Part shown: piece by piece, positions 1-6,868 of the stretch | How positions within the stretch are numbered: the first letter of the stretch is position 1 | Layout: each line of letters starts with the position of its first letter | Origin: Halalkalicoccus tibetensis | GTDB taxonomy: Archaea > Halobacteriota > Halobacteria > Halobacteriales > Halalkalicoccaceae | Direction of reading: 5' to 3' | NCBI RefSeq assembly: GCF_037996645.1 | Contig: NZ_JBBMXV010000001.1 | Coordinates: forward strand, 852,268 to 916,267 | Length of the DNA stretch: 64,000 nucleotides | Notes under the pieces: model-generated | The model's database searches: none | The model's input: the letters and a program-made list of their open reading frames with translations, nothing else | Told to the model about the DNA's origin: nothing | Position numbers and translations under genes: made by a program

Positions 1-1
1 G

Positions 2-493
2 CAGGCAGAAGATACAGGCATCGAGAGTACGGAACAGGTCTCCGACAACATCAACGTCCTGAGCGAAGTCGGGACCGTTGGCGCCAGCGGTGATGACATC
101 AGCGATGTCAATCTAATGGTCCAGAAATCGCCCGGTGCGGGTGATATCGACCTTGAGGCACTGAGTGTGCAGTTCTTAGGACCGGACGGTGCTGAGGACT
201 TCGAATTCAGTGAGGATGGCACTGATGGATATAGCCTCGCAGAGGTCCAGATTAGCGAGGAGCTGGCAGAGGATGAAGACCCTTCCAACGTCCTGATCGA
301 GCGCAGTGACCGGTATCAGATCCAGCTGGATCTCGATGGGCTGAGCGGTGCAGATGTCGATATCGGAACTCTCGCAGAGGGTGAAAACGCGGAAGTGACG
401 ATCACGACCGCATCGGGCTCCCAGCAGACGGTGACCCTCCAGGCTCCTGACTCGCTCGCTAGCTCCGGTGACGGCGAGTCCGTCCGCCTCTAA
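2..493 (+). CDS. Archaellin (flagellin), 5'-truncated by window edge
   Basis: This is the C-terminal part of an archaellin, the filament subunit of the archaellum. The frame is open from base 2, so the gene starts before the window. The visible protein begins with a stretch resembling the conserved archaellin segment after the N-terminal helix (Q-A-E-D-T-G-x-E-S-T, then Q-V-S-D, about residues 1-15). It then runs into the Asp/Glu-rich, beta-rich exposed domain and ends in T-I-T-T-A-S-G-S-Q-Q-T-V-T-L-Q-A-P, the usual C-terminal beta strand. The ATG at base 116 is internal, because matching archaellin sequence lies upstream of it. The gene precedes arlF and arlG on the same strand, as expected for an archaellum cluster. 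Family assignment is firm. Which paralogue it is cannot be told. Confidence 0.88.
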   Translation, partial: QAEDTGIESTEQVSDNINVLSEVGTVGASGDDISDVNLMVQKSPGAGDIDLEALSVQFLGPDGAEDFEFSEDGTDGYSLAEVQISEELAEDEDPSNVLIERSDRYQIQLDLDGLSGADVDIGTLAEGENAEVTITTASGSQQTVTLQAPDSLASSGDGESVRL

Positions 494-580
494 GAACCGC
501 CCGCTAACCACCTTCGGAACTGACCGGTAGGCGTTGCGACGCGACGTCGGATTTCAGTACATCAAACGGAAACACATCAA

Positions 581-1033
581 ATGGGCTTCAGCGTAAGCGG
601 ATCCACGGTGATCATCCTCATCGGCTGTCTCATAGCCTTCAGCGCGGCCTTCACGGTCACGGTGGACAGCTTCGACAGGGTGACGACCGCACAGGACGAG
701 CACGCTGATCGCCTCCTCGATCGACAGAACACGGAAATCGAGATCGGTGACGTACAGCGGGACGACGCGACCCTGACCGTCCACGTCACGAACACCGGTT
801 CGACCGCGCTCTCGATCGATCGCACGGACCTGCTGATCGACGGCGGGTACACCCACGCGGAGCACACCATAACCAATGGCGACACCACCACCGACGACAC
901 GGACCTCTGGCTGCCCGGCGACACCCTCGCGTTCGAGGCCGAATCGGGCGGGGACAGCGTGAAGGTCGTCACCCAGCACGGGGTCGCCGCGACGGCCGAC
1001 GTTCCCGACGCCGACACCACGGAGGCCACGTAG
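581..1033 (+). CDS. arlF: Archaellum stator protein ArlF (FlaF)
   Basis: This 150-residue protein has one N-terminal hydrophobic helix (about residues 8-28), then an acidic beta-rich domain with the L-T-V-H-V-T-N-T-G-S-T-A-L segment typical of ArlF/ArlG. Family knowledge: ArlF and ArlG form the extracellular stator that anchors the rotating archaellum to the S-layer. A weak TATA-like TTTCAGTA lies about 27 bases upstream of the ATG, so the gene may have its own leaderless transcript. arlG starts on the base after its stop codon, so the two are co-transcribed. The Asp/Thr-rich tail shows no further domain. It could be confused with ArlG, but gene order supports ArlF first. Confidence 0.82.
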   Translation: MGFSVSGSTVIILIGCLIAFSAAFTVTVDSFDRVTTAQDEHADRLLDRQNTEIEIGDVQRDDATLTVHVTNTGSTALSIDRTDLLIDGGYTHAEHTITNGDTTTDDTDLWLPGDTLAFEAESGGDSVKVVTQHGVAATADVPDADTTEAT

Positions 1034-1498
1034 ATGGGGTCGGTCTCGATCTCGCATCTGATCATCTTCATCGCGAGCCTGCTGGTCGCCGCGAGCGTCG
1101 CCGGCACGCTGATCGTCAGCGTCGAGGACGTCAGCAGCTCCGTCGACCAGCAGAGCGACTCGCTCACCCAGCAGATCGACACCGACATCGCGATCATCAG
1201 CGACCCATCGAGCCCCGCGGTCTACCAGGAGCCCGAGGAGGACGAGAACGGATCGCTCACCCTGCTCGTGAAGAACACCGGCGAGACGACCATCCCCACC
1301 GACGGCTCGAACCTCGACGTGCTGGTCGACGGGCAGTACCGGACCGGGATCGACATCGAGGTCGTCTCCGGTGGCGACCGCTGGTCGTCGGGTGCCGTCG
1401 CGGAGGTGACCGTCGATCTCGACGACGGACTCACGGACGACCACCGCGCGACGGTGATCGTCAACGGGAGCCAGGCGACGTTCAACTTCCGCGTCTGA
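1034..1498 (+). CDS. arlG: Archaellum stator protein ArlG (FlaG)
   Basis: This 154-residue protein has an N-terminal membrane helix (about residues 5-27, I-S-H-L-I-I-F-I-A-S-L-L-V-A-A-S-V-A) followed by an exposed beta domain with S-L-T-L-L-V-K-N-T-G-E-T-T-I-P, the hallmark strand of the FlaG family. It pairs with ArlF to build the stator of the archaellum motor. The ATG abuts the arlF stop codon. In many haloarchaea arlG is followed by arlH, arlI and arlJ (the regulator, ATPase and platform). Here it is followed by an acidic protein and cheY, so the motor genes must be elsewhere in the genome or absent. Confidence 0.85.
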   Translation: MGSVSISHLIIFIASLLVAASVAGTLIVSVEDVSSSVDQQSDSLTQQIDTDIAIISDPSSPAVYQEPEEDENGSLTLLVKNTGETTIPTDGSNLDVLVDGQYRTGIDIEVVSGGDRWSSGAVAEVTVDLDDGLTDDHRATVIVNGSQATFNFRV

Positions 1499-1503
1499 CC
1501 GGC

Positions 1504-1513
1504 AGATATTTAC
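1504..1513 (+). promoter_or_regulatory. TATA box for the 1536 gene
   Basis: The sequence AGATATTTAC lies 23-32 bases before the ATG at 1536, the spacing expected for a leaderless haloarchaeal transcript. It sits in the short gap after arlG and suggests that the next gene is not only read through from arlFG. Confidence 0.5.
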
Positions 1514-1535
1514 GGTTAGTTGACATCTATCGAGT

Positions 1536-2003
1536 ATGACCGACGAGCGACCGACCGACTCGGAGGAGGGAGTGCTCTCGCCGTCGGACCTCGACATCGC
1601 GGACGACGACCGGATCGCCGAGATCGAGGACGGCCGATACGTCGTCGCGACCGGCGACGGCCCACCCGACCCCTCCGGCCGGCGCGAGCCCGAGCCCGCC
1701 CCGACCGAATCCGGGGACGCCCGATACGGTATCGACCTCGAGGTCAGCGTCGACGGGGACGACTCGCGGTACCGCACCCGGTCGAACGACATCGTCGACC
1801 TCTTCTCCGAGCTGGTCCGCTGGTACGCCACGCAGATCGACGACGACCTCGACCCCGAGCGGGTGCTCGGGATCCTCGTCGCCGAATCGGAGCTCCCGAT
1901 CGGCCCGCGCCCGACCGTCGAGACGGCGATGGAACGCCACGACCTCACGACCGAGGACTCGATCGGGGAGCTCCTCGACGCGCTCTCGGAGACTCAGCGC
2001 TGA
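1536..2003 (+). CDS. Acidic haloarchaeal protein between arlG and cheY (possibly DUF7500-like)
   Basis: This 155-residue, strongly acidic soluble protein has no membrane segment. Residues 1-65 are low-complexity and rich in Asp, Glu and Pro. Residues 75-150 look folded, with alternating hydrophobic positions (D-I-V-D-L-F-S-E-L-V-R-W-Y-A and G-E-L-L-D-A-L-S). From memory it resembles a haloarchaeal family found beside archaellum and chemotaxis genes (DUF7500), but that name is a recollection and was not searched. It lies between the stator genes and cheY and has its own TATA box. A role linking chemotactic signalling to the archaellum is inference from position only. No catalytic motif is visible. 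Confidence 0.7.
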   Translation: MTDERPTDSEEGVLSPSDLDIADDDRIAEIEDGRYVVATGDGPPDPSGRREPEPAPTESGDARYGIDLEVSVDGDDSRYRTRSNDIVDLFSELVRWYATQIDDDLDPERVLGILVAESELPIGPRPTVETAMERHDLTTEDSIGELLDALSETQR

Positions 2004-2018
2004 TAATCGGTCAGTTCA

Positions 2019-2028
2019 ATTTATATAT
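2019..2028 (+). promoter_or_regulatory. TATA box for cheY
   Basis: AATTTATATA lies 27-36 bases upstream of the cheY ATG at 2055, as expected for a leaderless or near-leaderless transcript. A decoy ATG at 2042 is followed at once by a stop codon, which supports 2055 as the start. Confidence 0.65.
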
Positions 2029-2054
2029 CTATTCAAACATTATGCTGTAGAACA

Positions 2055-2417
2055 ATGCCACCTAGCGTTCTGATCGTCGACGATTCGGAGTTCATGCGGA
2101 GCCTGCTGCGGGAGATCCTGGCCGACGACTACGAGATCGTCGCCGAGGGAGAGAACGGCGTCGAGGCCCTCGAACTGTATCGCGAGCACGAGCCCGATCT
2201 GGTGATGATGGACATCGTCATGCCGATCCGGGACGGGATCGAGGCGACCACCGCCATCACCGACTCGGATCCCGACGCACGGGTCATCATGTGTACCAGC
2301 GTCGGCCAGGAGGAGAAGATGAAGATGGCGGTCAAAGCCGGCGCGAACGGCTACATCACCAAGCCCTTCCAGAAACCGAGCGTCCTCGAGGCCATCGAGG
2401 ACGTCGTGCCCGCATAG
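2055..2417 (+). CDS. cheY: Chemotaxis response regulator CheY
   Basis: This 120-residue single receiver domain has all key residues: acidic pocket Asp9-Asp10, phosphorylated Asp53 in M-M-D-I-V-M-P, Thr81/Ser82, and Lys103 in the T-K-P motif. Family role: phosphorylated by CheA, it binds adaptor proteins (CheF) at the archaellum motor to control switching. The length is normal for a stand-alone CheY. The stop codon at 2415-2417 is followed directly by an ATG at 2418 that opens a cheC-like reading frame, which would originally have been the next gene of the operon. The gene looks fully functional. Confidence 0.95.
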   Translation: MPPSVLIVDDSEFMRSLLREILADDYEIVAEGENGVEALELYREHEPDLVMMDIVMPIRDGIEATTAITDSDPDARVIMCTSVGQEEKMKMAVKAGANGYITKPFQKPSVLEAIEDVVPA

Positions 2418-2815
2418 ATGCGCGTCGATATCGACTCCCTCGACTTGGTTCGCCGGCTCGCCCACGACGGCGCTGAACAGGCCGCCGCGTCCCTCTCGGA
2501 GATGACCGGCGCCGAGACCCGGGTCGGCCCCGAACCGTCGCTGATCGTCCGGAGGACGTCGCGTATCCCGTTCCACACCGTCGGGTTCCGGAAGAACCCG
2601 GTGACGTTGATCGAAAGCGAGTCGAGCAGCGCCGCGCGTTCGTCGTCGTCCGACCGGAGGAGCTCGCCGTAGCCGTCGTACTCGTCGATCCCCACGCGAC
2701 GCATCCGCGCGTCGATCCGGCGACCGAGGTAGGCGTCGTTGTAGTACGACGAGGTGAACTCGAGGTCCTCCTCGAGCAGGACGAGCAGCCGATCGAACGC
2801 GGTGGTTTCGCTCAT
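2351..2815 (-). pseudogene. cheR: cheR 5' fragment: methyltransferase lacking its SAM-binding domain
   Basis: The first ~94 residues are typical CheR: the N-terminal helical domain (E-D-L-E-F, then Y-Y-N-D-A-Y-L-G-R-R-I-D-A-R-M-R-R), then S-I-N-V-T-G-F-F-R-N-P, the entry to the catalytic domain. CheR normally continues for another ~170 residues with the SAM-binding fold. Here, from about base 2526-2540, the frame instead reads antisense through the cheC remnant and the end of cheY, giving an unrelated 60-residue tail. The start overlaps the cheA stop codon by four bases, so the operon cheB-cheA-cheR is preserved at its head. Such a protein cannot methylate receptors. CheB upstream is intact. 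Confidence 0.75.
2418..2672 (+). pseudogene. cheC: cheC 5' fragment, truncated at a deletion junction
   Basis: Residues 1-36 of this frame (starting M-R-V-D-I-D-S-L-D, with A-H-D-G-A-E-Q-A-A-A-S-L-S-E-M-T-G) match the start of haloarchaeal CheC, the CheY phosphatase/adaptor. A full CheC is about 200 residues. After about base 2526-2540 the resemblance ends and the frame runs antisense through the start of cheR, giving a meaningless Ser/Arg-rich tail to residue 84. The start codon abuts the cheY stop codon, as in an intact operon. I read this as the remnant of cheC after a deletion that joined it head-on to cheR. The signature acidic and Asn catalytic residues of CheC are absent. A local assembly error is the alternative. 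Confidence 0.7.
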
Positions 2816-4716
2816 GATGGAAGGGTCCGCACGTCGAGGATCGGGACGATCTTGCCGTCGCCCAGCACTGCCGTCCCGCCGAGCCCGGCGGTGCCGCTCA
2901 GGACGCCCTCGAGCGGCTTGACGACGACCTCCTCCTGTCGACGGACGTCGTCACAGCGCAGCGCGATCGACCGCTCGGTGTTCCTGATCCGGACGAGCAT
3001 CCGCCCGTCGCCGTCGGCCCCCTCGACGTCGAGGACGTCGCCCAGATCGACGACCGGGTAGAGCTCGTCGTCGTGGTCCACGACGGGCTGACCGTTCAGC
3101 GTCCGGACCGGGTCGGTGCGGCCGATCTCGTCGACCGCCTTGATCGGAACGCCGAAACTCTCGGCGCCGACGCGGACGAACAGCACGTTGACGATCGCGA
3201 CCGACACCGGGAGCCTGAGCCGCACGAGGGTGCCCGCGCCGGGTTCGCTCTCGACGTCGATCCGACCGTCGAGGCGTTCGACGGTGCTGTGGACGACGTC
3301 CATGCCGACGCCCCGACCGCTGACGTCGGTGACCTCCTCGGCCGTCGAGAAGCCCGGATGGAAGATCAGCTCGTAGACCTCGCTCGCTTCGAGCGTCGCG
3401 AGCTCGCGTTCCGTGTGGATCCCGGTCTCGACCGCCTTGGCCTCGATCGCCTCGCGGTCCAACCCCCGGCCGTCGTCCTCGAGCTCGATGACGACGTTGT
3501 CGCGGTCGCGCGTCGCCCGGAGCTCGATCGTCCCCGTCTCGGGCTTGCCCGCCTCCGAGCGTTCCCCGGGCGGTTCGATGCCGTGATCGATCGAGTTCCG
3601 GAGGATATGCATCAACGGATCCGAGAGCTCGGAGAGGATCGTCCGGTCGAGCTCGACGTCCTCGCCGTCCATCGAGAAGTCGATCCGTTTGTCCTCCTCG
3701 CGCGCGAGATCGCGAACCAGCCGCGGGAGGTTGCTCACCACCTTCTCGAGGGGGATGAGCCGGACGTCCATGACGACGTTCTGGAGGTTCGTGGTGATCT
3801 TGTCGAGCTCGTCGATCGCGTCACCGGCACCCGTGGTCTCCCCCTCCTCGACCGCACGCCGGAGCTTGATCCGGCTGGTCACCAGCTGCTCGACCATGCC
3901 GTGGAGCTCGTCGAGCCGGTCGACGTCGACCCGAACCGACCGGATCTCCGGCTCCGACTTCCCGGGCGTCCCGTCGTTCGCCTCCGGTTCCGATTCCGTC
4001 GTTTCGACCGCCTCGACGGTCGCGCTCGCGACCCGTTCGATCCCCTCGAGGACCGCCAGGACCTCCTCCTCCGTCCGGGCGACGACCGAAACCGAGAACG
4101 GCCCGTCGACCTCGTCGATCCCCGGCTCGAAGGCGACGGGCTCGAACGCCTCGGCGATCGCCTCGGCCGCGAGCATCGCCTCGACGCCCGCCATCTCGCC
4201 CTCCCGGGGTTCGACCGCCGCACGGTAGACCGTCTCGTCCTCGCCGCAATCGTCCGACAGGGGATCGACGGCGGGCGGCTCGTCCGGGGCCGACCCGGAT
4301 TCGACGGCTCGGTCGCCGCCCGTGGCCCCGCCGTTCTCGATCGCCGCGCGCAGTGCCTCGACGGTCGGGTCGACGTCGACGGTCGCTCCCTCACCGCCCT
4401 CGCCGTCCTCGATCGCCCGGACGCTCGCTTCGATGCCGTCGACCCCGTCGAACGCGAGGTCCATCACGTCGGGGCTCGCCTCGAGGCGCCCGCCCCTGAG
4501 CTCGTCGAGCAGGTCCTCGAGCGCGTGGGCGAGGCGGCTCTCCGCCTCGAACCCCATCGCCCCGAAGTTCCCCTTCAGCGTGTGGGCGGTCCGGAAGATC
4601 TCGTCCATCGCCTCGCCGTCGTCGGGGTTGGCCTCGAAGGTCAACAGCGCGTTGTTCAGGTCCGTGATACGTTCGTCTGCCTCCCTGAGGAAGGCGTCTG
4701 TGTGGTCGTCTGTCAT
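2812..4716 (-). CDS. cheA: Chemotaxis histidine kinase CheA
   Basis: This 634-residue protein has the full CheA plan: P1 Hpt domain with the phosphorylated His45 in F-R-T-A-H-T-L-K-G-N, an acidic linker, a P2-like region (about 165-245), a P3 dimerisation helix pair (about 265-330, ending M-D-V-R-L-I-P-L), a P4 ATP-binding domain with N-box H-I-L-R-N-S-I-D-H-G-I-E and glycine boxes D-D-G-R-G-L and G-R-G-V-G-M-D, and a CheW-like P5 domain (about 500-634). It passes phosphate to CheY and CheB in response to transducers. The start overlaps the cheB stop codon (ATGA) and the end overlaps the cheR remnant, so all three form one leftward operon. Confidence 0.96.
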   Translation of the reverse strand: MTDDHTDAFLREADERITDLNNALLTFEANPDDGEAMDEIFRTAHTLKGNFGAMGFEAESRLAHALEDLLDELRGGRLEASPDVMDLAFDGVDGIEASVRAIEDGEGGEGATVDVDPTVEALRAAIENGGATGGDRAVESGSAPDEPPAVDPLSDDCGEDETVYRAAVEPREGEMAGVEAMLAAEAIAEAFEPVAFEPGIDEVDGPFSVSVVARTEEEVLAVLEGIERVASATVEAVETTESEPEANDGTPGKSEPEIRSVRVDVDRLDELHGMVEQLVTSRIKLRRAVEEGETTGAGDAIDELDKITTNLQNVVMDVRLIPLEKVVSNLPRLVRDLAREEDKRIDFSMDGEDVELDRTILSELSDPLMHILRNSIDHGIEPPGERSEAGKPETGTIELRATRDRDNVVIELEDDGRGLDREAIEAKAVETGIHTERELATLEASEVYELIFHPGFSTAEEVTDVSGRGVGMDVVHSTVERLDGRIDVESEPGAGTLVRLRLPVSVAIVNVLFVRVGAESFGVPIKAVDEIGRTDPVRTLNGQPVVDHDDELYPVVDLGDVLDVEGADGDGRMLVRIRNTERSIALRCDDVRRQEEVVVKPLEGVLSGTAGLGGTAVLGDGKIVPILDVRTLPS

Positions 4717-5771
4717 GGTATGTCCTCGCTGATCGTCCCGACGATCGCTTCGCTGAGCCCGTCGATCCCCGAGACGACGTCGACCGCGCCCGCCTCGGCC
4801 GCACGGCGGGGCATGCCGAACACCGCCGAGCTCTCCTCGTCCTGTGCGACGGTCCGTCCGCCCGCCTCCTTGATGCGCTGGAGGCCGGCCGTCCCATCGC
4901 GACCCATGCCCGTGAGGACGACCCCCGTGAGCGGGCTCGAGACGGTCGCCGCCGCGGTCCGCATCGTGACGTCGATCGCCGGGCGGACGTTGTGTTCCGG
5001 CGGGTCCCCGGTGAGCGCGACGCGCAGCCGTCCGCCCGCCTCGTTTCGGACCGTCAGGTGTCGCCCGCCCTTCGCGACGAGGACCTCGCCGCCGCCGATC
5101 CGTGCGCCATCGGTCGCTTCGCGCACCGCGTAGTCGGTACAGCCGTCGAGGCGTTCCGCGAAGCGGGCGGTGAAGGCGTCGGGCATGTGCTGGACGACCA
5201 GCACCCGCGCGTCGGCCGCGATCGGCAGCTCCGAGAGCACCCGCTCGACCACGCCCGGCCCGCCGGTCGAGGCCCCGATGATGACCGTCGGGTTCTCGAG
5301 ATACCGGGCCGGTTCGACCGCCGGATCGGCGGTCGGAGCGTCGGCATCGACCGAGAGGTCCGCGTTCGCGACCGATCGCACCGCCCGCCGGAGCTGGGTC
5401 TCGACGGCGGGCATCCCCGCGGTCACCTCGCCGCCGGGCTTGGTGAAGAAGTCGACCGCCCCCCGATCGAGCGCCTCGAAGGTCACGTCCGCGCGCTCGC
5501 CCGCGTGGGCGCTCAACATCAGGATCGGCGTCGGCGTCGTCGCCATGATCCGCTCGACGGCCTCGAGCCCGCTGACGCCGGGCATCTCGATGTCCATCGT
5601 CACGACGTCGGGTCGGTGTTCCGAGACCGCTTCGACGGCGGCCGCGCCGTCGTCGGCCTCCGCGACGACCTCGATGCCGTCCTCTCGGAGGATGTCACCG
5701 ATGACCGTCCGCATGAACGAGGAGTCGTCGACGACCACCGCGCGTGTCGGGGTCGCTGTGGAGGCACTCAT
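4713..5771 (-). CDS. cheB: Protein-glutamate methylesterase/deamidase CheB
   Basis: This 352-residue protein has a receiver domain (Asp pair in V-V-V-D-D-S-S-F-M-R, phosphorylated Asp60 in T-M-D-I-E-M-P-G) and a C-terminal methylesterase with the catalytic Ser in G-A-S-T-G-G-P, His in V-V-Q-H-M-P, and Asp in G-M-G-R-D-G-T. It removes methyl groups from (and deamidates) transducers. I chose the ATG at 5771 because the protein there begins M-S-A-S-T just before the receiver fold and a TATA box lies about 30-40 bases upstream; the open frame extends further but through non-coding AT-rich DNA. The partner methyltransferase gene next to it is broken, so CheB may act without local CheR. Confidence 0.95.
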   Translation of the reverse strand: MSASTATPTRAVVVDDSSFMRTVIGDILREDGIEVVAEADDGAAAVEAVSEHRPDVVTMDIEMPGVSGLEAVERIMATTPTPILMLSAHAGERADVTFEALDRGAVDFFTKPGGEVTAGMPAVETQLRRAVRSVANADLSVDADAPTADPAVEPARYLENPTVIIGASTGGPGVVERVLSELPIAADARVLVVQHMPDAFTARFAERLDGCTDYAVREATDGARIGGGEVLVAKGGRHLTVRNEAGGRLRVALTGDPPEHNVRPAIDVTMRTAAATVSSPLTGVVLTGMGRDGTAGLQRIKEAGGRTVAQDEESSAVFGMPRRAAEAGAVDVVSGIDGLSEAIVGTISEDIP

Positions 5772-5799
5772 ATTCGCAGTTACACCATGTACGAATAGG

Positions 5800-5812
5800 T
5801 GATATATAATAT
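5800..5812 (-). promoter_or_regulatory. TATA box for cheB-cheA operon
   Basis: Reading leftward, ATATTATATATC lies 29-41 bases before the cheB ATG. It sits in a 150-base AT-rich divergent region shared with cheW, so both sides of the chemotaxis cluster may be controlled from here. Confidence 0.55.
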
Positions 5813-5888
5813 ATTCTGATAAAAGATCAGGTCTGATAAGCGCCGACCCGCTAAACCGGGTGATTACCGTTCCTGATAATAACATAGC

Positions 5889-5900
5889 TATTTTTACATA
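5889..5900 (+). promoter_or_regulatory. TATA box for cheW
   Basis: TATTTTTACATA lies 22-33 bases before the ATG at 5922. This spacing favours that ATG (leaderless) over the upstream in-frame GTG at 5904. The GGGAGG just before the ATG is too close to act as a normal ribosome binding site. Confidence 0.55.
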
Positions 5901-5921
5901 TAGGTGGGCCGAACGGGAGGT

Positions 5922-6338
5922 ATGAACGACGAGGAAACCCAGATGCTCGAGTTCGACCTCGGGGCCGAGACCTACTGCGTCGATATCGGCTACGTGGCCG
6001 AGATCGTCGACACGGACGAACTGACGCGGATCCCCAACTCCCCGCCCCACGTCAAGGGCGTGATGGATCTCCGCGGGCGGACGACGTCGATCATCGACCC
6101 CAAGAGCGTCTTCGGGATCGATTCGACCGGGGACGAGAAACGGATCATCGTCTTCGACCCCGAGGAGACCGACACCCAGGGCGCGATCGGCTGGATCGTC
6201 GACGAAGTCGACCAGGTCGTGCCGGTCGACCCGGAGTCGGTCGACGACTCACCGCTGGACGACGAGGCGATCGAGGGGATCGTCAAGCGCGAGGACGCCT
6301 TCGTGATCTGGGTCTCGCCGCGATCAGTCGCGGCCTGA
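5922..6338 (+). CDS. cheW: Chemotaxis coupling protein CheW
   Basis: This 138-residue CheW is a twin SH3-like beta barrel that links transducers to CheA. Family-typical segments are visible: M-L-E-F-D-L-G-A-E-T-Y-C-V-D-I, I-P-N-S-P-P-H-V-K-G-V-M-D-L-R-G, and I-G-W-I-V-D-E-V-D-Q-V. The start at 5922 gives M-N-D-E-E-T and fits a TATA box at about 5890-5900. The gene is divergent from cheB-cheA. Its end abuts the stop of the convergent hypothetical gene at 6339. Length and key glycines look normal, so it should be functional. Confidence 0.94.
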   Translation: MNDEETQMLEFDLGAETYCVDIGYVAEIVDTDELTRIPNSPPHVKGVMDLRGRTTSIIDPKSVFGIDSTGDEKRIIVFDPEETDTQGAIGWIVDEVDQVVPVDPESVDDSPLDDEAIEGIVKREDAFVIWVSPRSVAA

Positions 6339-6740
6339 TCAGAGCGCCTCGTAGAGCTCCCGGAACGACTCCGGGTCGAGCGACGCCGGGACCGACACCG
6401 ACGGTCGATCGGCCTCCGGGACCGAACGCGAGATCGCGTCGAACCGGCCGTCGATCGCGCGCTCGAGGCGGCGCCCGTCGGCCGCGCGCTCGACCCGCCG
6501 GGCGGTCGCCTCGACATCGCCGTCCATCGGGATCGCCCGGTAGGACCAACCGCGATCCGCCCGATCGGCGGCGATCGTTCCCCGGTCGACGGTGGCGGGA
6601 TCGAACAGCACCACGTCGACGGACCCGTCGACGGCGTCCGGGTTCCATTCGGCCGCGTGGCGTCGCTCCACGTCGAGTGCGGCGGCGTACCGTTCGGAAC
6701 GCGCGCTCGCGGCCGCGACGATCCGAACCGTCGGGGTCAT
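6339..6740 (-). CDS. Uncharacterised soluble protein beside cheW
   Basis: This 133-residue protein shows no recognised domain, signal peptide or membrane helix. The sequence alternates strands and helices: V-R-I-V-A-A-A-S, V-D-V-V-L-F-D-P-A-T, then an Arg/Ala-rich helical part, ending F-R-E-L-Y-E-A-L. The first half resembles a small Rossmann-like or receiver-like fold (a strand ending in V-L-F-D-P at the position of a receiver Asp), but the other receiver residues are missing, so this is only a shape impression. It is convergent with cheW with no gap. A link to chemotaxis is inferred from position only. Confidence 0.55.
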   Translation of the reverse strand: MTPTVRIVAAASARSERYAAALDVERRHAAEWNPDAVDGSVDVVLFDPATVDRGTIAADRADRGWSYRAIPMDGDVEATARRVERAADGRRLERAIDGRFDAISRSVPEADRPSVSVPASLDPESFRELYEAL

Positions 6741-6868
6741 GACGACCCGCTCCCTACTCGTACCGTTCTTCTGCCGTCCGCCCGGCGCCGTTCGCTGAAC
6801 TGGTCGATATCAAACACGTTGTTTGAACTATACTATCGGATGATATAAAATACTATTGATAGGACCCC

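Noticed and set aside
3073-5133. 686-codon plus-strand open frame across cheA and cheB
   Set aside because: It is antisense to two well-recognised genes. High-G+C DNA keeps stop codons rare in the shadow frames, and the product is Arg/Asp-rich nonsense without any family motif.
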